The position numbers were made by a program, and so were the translations under genes. Source: Candidatus Fermentibacteraceae bacterium (GTDB lineage: Bacteria > Fermentibacterota > Fermentibacteria > Fermentibacterales > JCC-6). Taken from it: DNA of 6,917 nucleotides. How positions within the stretch are numbered: the first letter of the stretch is position 1; every line of letters starts with the position of its first letter. The notes beneath the pieces are model-generated. The model was not told the origin of the DNA, searched no databases, and saw only the letters and a program-made list of their open reading frames with translations. This document shows positions 5,231 through 6,917 of the stretch, in pieces. Location of the stretch: positions 1 through 6,917 of the forward strand of contig JAUVJW010000104.1 in the NCBI GenBank assembly GCA_030596465.1, in the 5' to 3' direction.

Positions 5231-6199
5231 TTAGGGTCGTAGAGGCTGGTCTGTTACCCATCCAGCAGGTACAACACGACGTTTCATTGAGCGCATTCCG
5301 ACATAAGAAGCGGCGGGATCGGGATTAATCATATTGTGATAATTCCAGCATTCGAAGAGACACTGGCCACAGCTGATGCATTTGTCATAGTCAATGTATA
5401 TCATGTGTGGAATAGAGCCTATTGGAAGAGTATCCTGCCAGACTGCATCAACTGGACAGCCGTAGCCGCAGAAAACTTCTCTTTCCTGGTCTGCGTAATC
5501 ATTGATCACATAGCACCCGCCATAGCAGCCTAGAGAGTCTTCTCCTTCTATACAGAGTCCGCAACTGTTTGTGGGATTAAATGTGTAGTAGTTGTTGTAG
5601 TAGATAAGTTTCCAGGCACCTTCCGATACAGCAATATCAGCAGCAGGGCTTTCTTCTCCAAGAAATGCCCTGATGCCGAAAAAGTATTCCTTTGCGTATC
5701 TGGTGCCGGTAATTGCATCAACCGGGCAGACATCCATGCACTGGCCGCAGGCGGTGCAGAGGTCGTAATCGATTACAGCAATGCCGTTCTGAACCACTAT
5801 AGCATTCATCGGGCATACCTGTTCGCACAAACCGCAACCGATACAGGGCTCTTCCTGAACCTCAACGTGAACAAAAACATTTGCGGTGTCAGCAGGGGCC
5901 TGAACTGTTGTCATGACAGTGGCCTCATACCAGTTTTCAGAGGTTATTGGTGTTTCTGAAGCGCGAATTTCATAGTACTGAGCATTCTCAACTTCTGTCC
6001 AGCGTAATGTAAAGGCAGAGAACTCTCCAGTCATGTAGCCCCAGAGGGGATCAACGGCACCCGCCGTAAAACCCTCGTCAACAGTAAGAGAACCTGCGGT
6101 CAGACCTGTGGGGTTAACCGGATTCTCAGCTTCTTTAAAACAGGCAGCGGTGAATGCAAGAACTGCAACCGCCAGCAGAACAACAATATGCTTTTTCAC
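5231..6199 (-). CDS. Lipoprotein with ferredoxin domain nested in a fibronectin-III-like fold, plus a second Fe-S domain
   Basis: 322 residues from GTG 6199, first gene of the operon. Residues 1-20 form a lipoprotein-type signal (MKKHIVV, then a hydrophobic core, then TAAC with Cys20 acylated, Phe21 at +2). Residues about 60-116 look like the first strands of a fibronectin-III domain (LRWTEVENAQYYEIRAS). Residues 119-158 are a complete 2[4Fe-4S] ferredoxin: C119xxC122xxC125xxxC129P and C148xxC151xxC154xxxC158P. The FN3 pattern then resumes (YFFGIRAFLGEESPAA, 172-187). A second cysteine-rich unit follows: C213xxC216, C225xxxC229, C244xxxC248P, and a regular C274xxC277xxC280xxxC284, enough for two more clusters though the spacing is irregular. 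It could be the largest relay, perhaps surface-facing (inference). The GTG has GGAGG 8 nt upstream; an ATG 15 nt earlier lacks an SD and would spoil the signal. There is no Tat motif and no haem motif. Confidence 0.85.
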   Translation of the reverse strand: MKKHIVVLLAVAVLAFTAACFKEAENPVNPTGLTAGSLTVDEGFTAGAVDPLWGYMTGEFSAFTLRWTEVENAQYYEIRASETPITSENWYEATVMTTVQAPADTANVFVHVEVQEEPCIGCGLCEQVCPMNAIVVQNGIAVIDYDLCTACGQCMDVCPVDAITGTRYAKEYFFGIRAFLGEESPAADIAVSEGAWKLIYYNNYYTFNPTNSCGLCIEGEDSLGCYGGCYVINDYADQEREVFCGYGCPVDAVWQDTLPIGSIPHMIYIDYDKCISCGQCLFECWNYHNMINPDPAASYVGMRSMKRRVVPAGWVTDQPLRP

Positions 6200-6207
6200 T
6201 ACCCGAT

Positions 6208-6212
6208 CCTCC
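6208..6212 (-). promoter_or_regulatory. Shine-Dalgarno GGAGG selecting the GTG start of the operon's first gene
   Basis: GGAGG on the minus strand sits 8 nt before GTG 6199-6197. The alternative ATG (6214-6212) overlaps this GGAGG and has only AT-rich sequence upstream, so the GTG start, which gives a clean MKKH lipoprotein signal, is preferred. Confidence 0.7.
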
Positions 6213-6244
6213 ATATAAAATTAAAGGTATGCGTTCTTCTCATT

Positions 6245-6273
6245 TTATTACACTTCATTCAGTGTACATCCAA
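6245..6273 (-). promoter_or_regulatory. Candidate sigma70-type promoter of the exported-ferredoxin operon
   Basis: On the minus strand, TTGGAT (6273-6268) is followed by a 17-bp spacer and TAATAA (6250-6245). Both boxes are only partial matches to consensus, but the spacing is ideal and the position, about 45 bp before the GTG, fits a short 5' leader. A one-step alternative -10 is TAAAAT slightly downstream. Confidence 0.4.
6249..6266. promoter_or_regulatory. Palindromic operator candidate TACACT-N6-AGTGTA
   Basis: A perfect 6-bp dyad with a 6-bp centre lies almost exactly between the predicted -35 and -10 of the ferredoxin operon. A dimeric regulator bound here would block or distort the promoter. 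I cannot name the regulator family. Confidence 0.4.
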
Positions 6274-6301
6274 CAACCTACTATTGTTCCTTTCAGGGGA
6301 A

Positions 6302-6324
6302 GAAACAAGTGTTTCCTGAAACAC
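6302..6324. promoter_or_regulatory. Array of alternating half-sites GAAACA / TGTTTC / GAAACA
   Basis: GAAACA (6302), TGTTTC (6310) and GAAACA (6318) occur at exact 8-bp steps separated by 2-bp linkers. They form two overlapping perfect dyads, the second being GTGTTTC-CT-GAAACAC at 6309-6324. The array lies mid-way in the divergent intergenic region, upstream of both genes. It could be a binding site for a regulator of either or both transcripts, or a small hairpin. Confidence 0.45.
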
Positions 6325-6326
6325 AA

Positions 6327-6341
6327 AACAAGGTGCTTGTT
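6327..6341. promoter_or_regulatory. Inverted repeat AACAAG-GTG-CTTGTT
   Basis: A perfect 6-bp dyad with a 3-bp centre directly follows the half-site array. Its right arm overlaps TTGTTA (6338-6343), which could serve as a weak -35 for the plus-strand propeller gene with TATGTT (6363-6368) as -10, although the 19-bp spacing is long. It is an operator candidate only. Confidence 0.3.
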
Positions 6342-6392
6342 ACAGATTTACCGCGGGTTCACTATGTTTGTGGTGTGATAAATATTTTCATC

Positions 6393-6399
6393 GGAGGAG
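6393..6399 (+). promoter_or_regulatory. Shine-Dalgarno GGAGGAG pointing to an ATC start codon
   Basis: A near-perfect SD is followed 6 nt later by ATC (6406-6408), in frame with the signal peptide and propeller downstream. No ATG, GTG or TTG lies at a usable distance in that frame; the only nearby ATG (6425) is out of frame and stops after 17 codons. Confidence 0.65.
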
Positions 6400-6405
6400 T
6401 CCAGT

Positions 6406-6917
6406 ATCAATAAACATACGGGGTATGTATCATTGCTTTTCCTGCTCTCTGCAAATGTTATTGCAGGTGCGCTTATAATGTACACCTCTGATGGCGGTGA
6501 AAGCTGGACACAGGAAGAGAGTAATACAGTATTTAATCTCAATGATGTGTCAGTGAGCATGATAGACAATACTGCTATTTCTGTAGGTGATCATGGAACC
6601 ATTCTTCGGAGGAGCGGGGATGGAGTCTGGACTGATGTATCTCCCGAAGGATTGTCAGTTGATCTGTATTCAGTTGCCGTGGGAGTTTCCGGTGCGATGG
6701 CCTGCGGCGCGAATGGAACTCTTCTTTCATCGTTCGATGGAGGCAATAGTTGGAAGGTATGGACTGATTTTGGTTATGAAAACATAGACCTTTTCAGTGT
6801 AAATTTCGACCCAACTCATCCACTCTCTTTTCTTATTACAGGAGAAAATGGATTTATCTATTCCTCAGAGGAAAGTGGACTTTTACAAGCTGGATTCAGT
6901 TATGATATTATTGCTTC
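6406..6917 (+). CDS. Exported YCF48/BNR-type beta-propeller protein (3' partial)
   Basis: 170 residues are visible and the frame runs off the window. If it starts at ATC 6406 (read as Met), residues 1-20 form a Sec signal (NKHTGYV, then a LLFLLSANVIA core). Asp-box repeats follow: TSDGGESW (27-34), a variant around SGDGVW, and SSFDGGNSW. Between them are GDHGTIL, GANGTLL and GENGFIY strands typical of YCF48-like and BNR/sialidase-repeat propellers. The Asp-box fold is structural; family members range from photosystem assembly factors to secreted hydrolases and surface proteins, so no activity is assigned. It is divergent from the exported-ferredoxin operon across about 200 bp with palindromic sites, so shared regulation is possible. 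The start is unusual: the first Asp box begins only 6-8 residues after the probable signal cleavage. A sequencing error turning ATG into ATC, or a 5' mutated gene, are alternatives. Confidence 0.75.
   Translation, partial: MNKHTGYVSLLFLLSANVIAGALIMYTSDGGESWTQEESNTVFNLNDVSVSMIDNTAISVGDHGTILRRSGDGVWTDVSPEGLSVDLYSVAVGVSGAMACGANGTLLSSFDGGNSWKVWTDFGYENIDLFSVNFDPTHPLSFLITGENGFIYSSEESGLLQAGFSYDIIA

Noticed and set aside
3101..6199. Multihaem cytochrome conduit
   Set aside because: No CXXCH motif is present in any of the five products; the cysteines follow CxxCxxCxxxC(P) ferredoxin spacing.
1..6917. CRISPR array, insertion sequence or rRNA
   Set aside because: I saw no regularly spaced direct repeats, transposase-like protein or rRNA-like stretch on either strand.

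Overview
The window looks like a piece of an uncultured, Gram-negative, probably anaerobic bacterium. The evidence is a predicted outer-membrane beta-barrel ending in Phe, two lipobox-type signal peptides, many low-potential [4Fe-4S] motifs and a moderate GC content. The gene style (short Sec signals, Asp-box propeller, C-terminal-Phe barrel) recalls FCB-type candidate phyla, but the sequence alone does not fix a taxon.

Layout. 1-561 (+) is the 3' part of a MetW-like SAM methyltransferase. It converges, with 5 bp between stop codons, on a minus-strand pair: a CitD-CitE fusion (citrate lyase acyl carrier plus beta-subunit type lyase, 567-1706) preceded by a DsbD/CcdA-like membrane protein with extra CXXC motifs (1720-2856). 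The roughly 240-bp gap upstream of that pair (2857-3100) holds an 80-nt imperfect palindrome and a strong minus-strand intrinsic terminator ending 22 nt before the DsbD-like start codon, an arrangement that suggests attenuation.

The centre (3101-6199, minus strand) is the most interesting part. It is a tight five-gene operon encoding four small exported ferredoxin-type proteins in a row: a four-cluster lipoprotein, a secreted 2[4Fe-4S] protein, a second secreted 2[4Fe-4S] protein and a 2[4Fe-4S] lipoprotein. These are followed, with a 1-nt overlap, by a 400-residue cysteine-free outer-membrane beta-barrel. There are no CXXCH haem motifs. The composition resembles a porin-cytochrome extracellular electron conduit in which iron-sulfur proteins replace the multihaem cytochromes. 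The DsbD-like transporter next door could supply thiol reductant to the envelope. This is a hypothesis from gene content, signals and order, not a demonstrated function.

A divergent intergenic region (6200-6405) carries a candidate promoter for the operon with a perfect dyad inside its spacer, and an array of alternating TGTTTC/GAAACA half-sites. To the right, the plus-strand gene from 6406 encodes an exported YCF48/BNR-type beta-propeller cut by the window end. It appears to start at a non-canonical ATC codon behind a perfect Shine-Dalgarno sequence.
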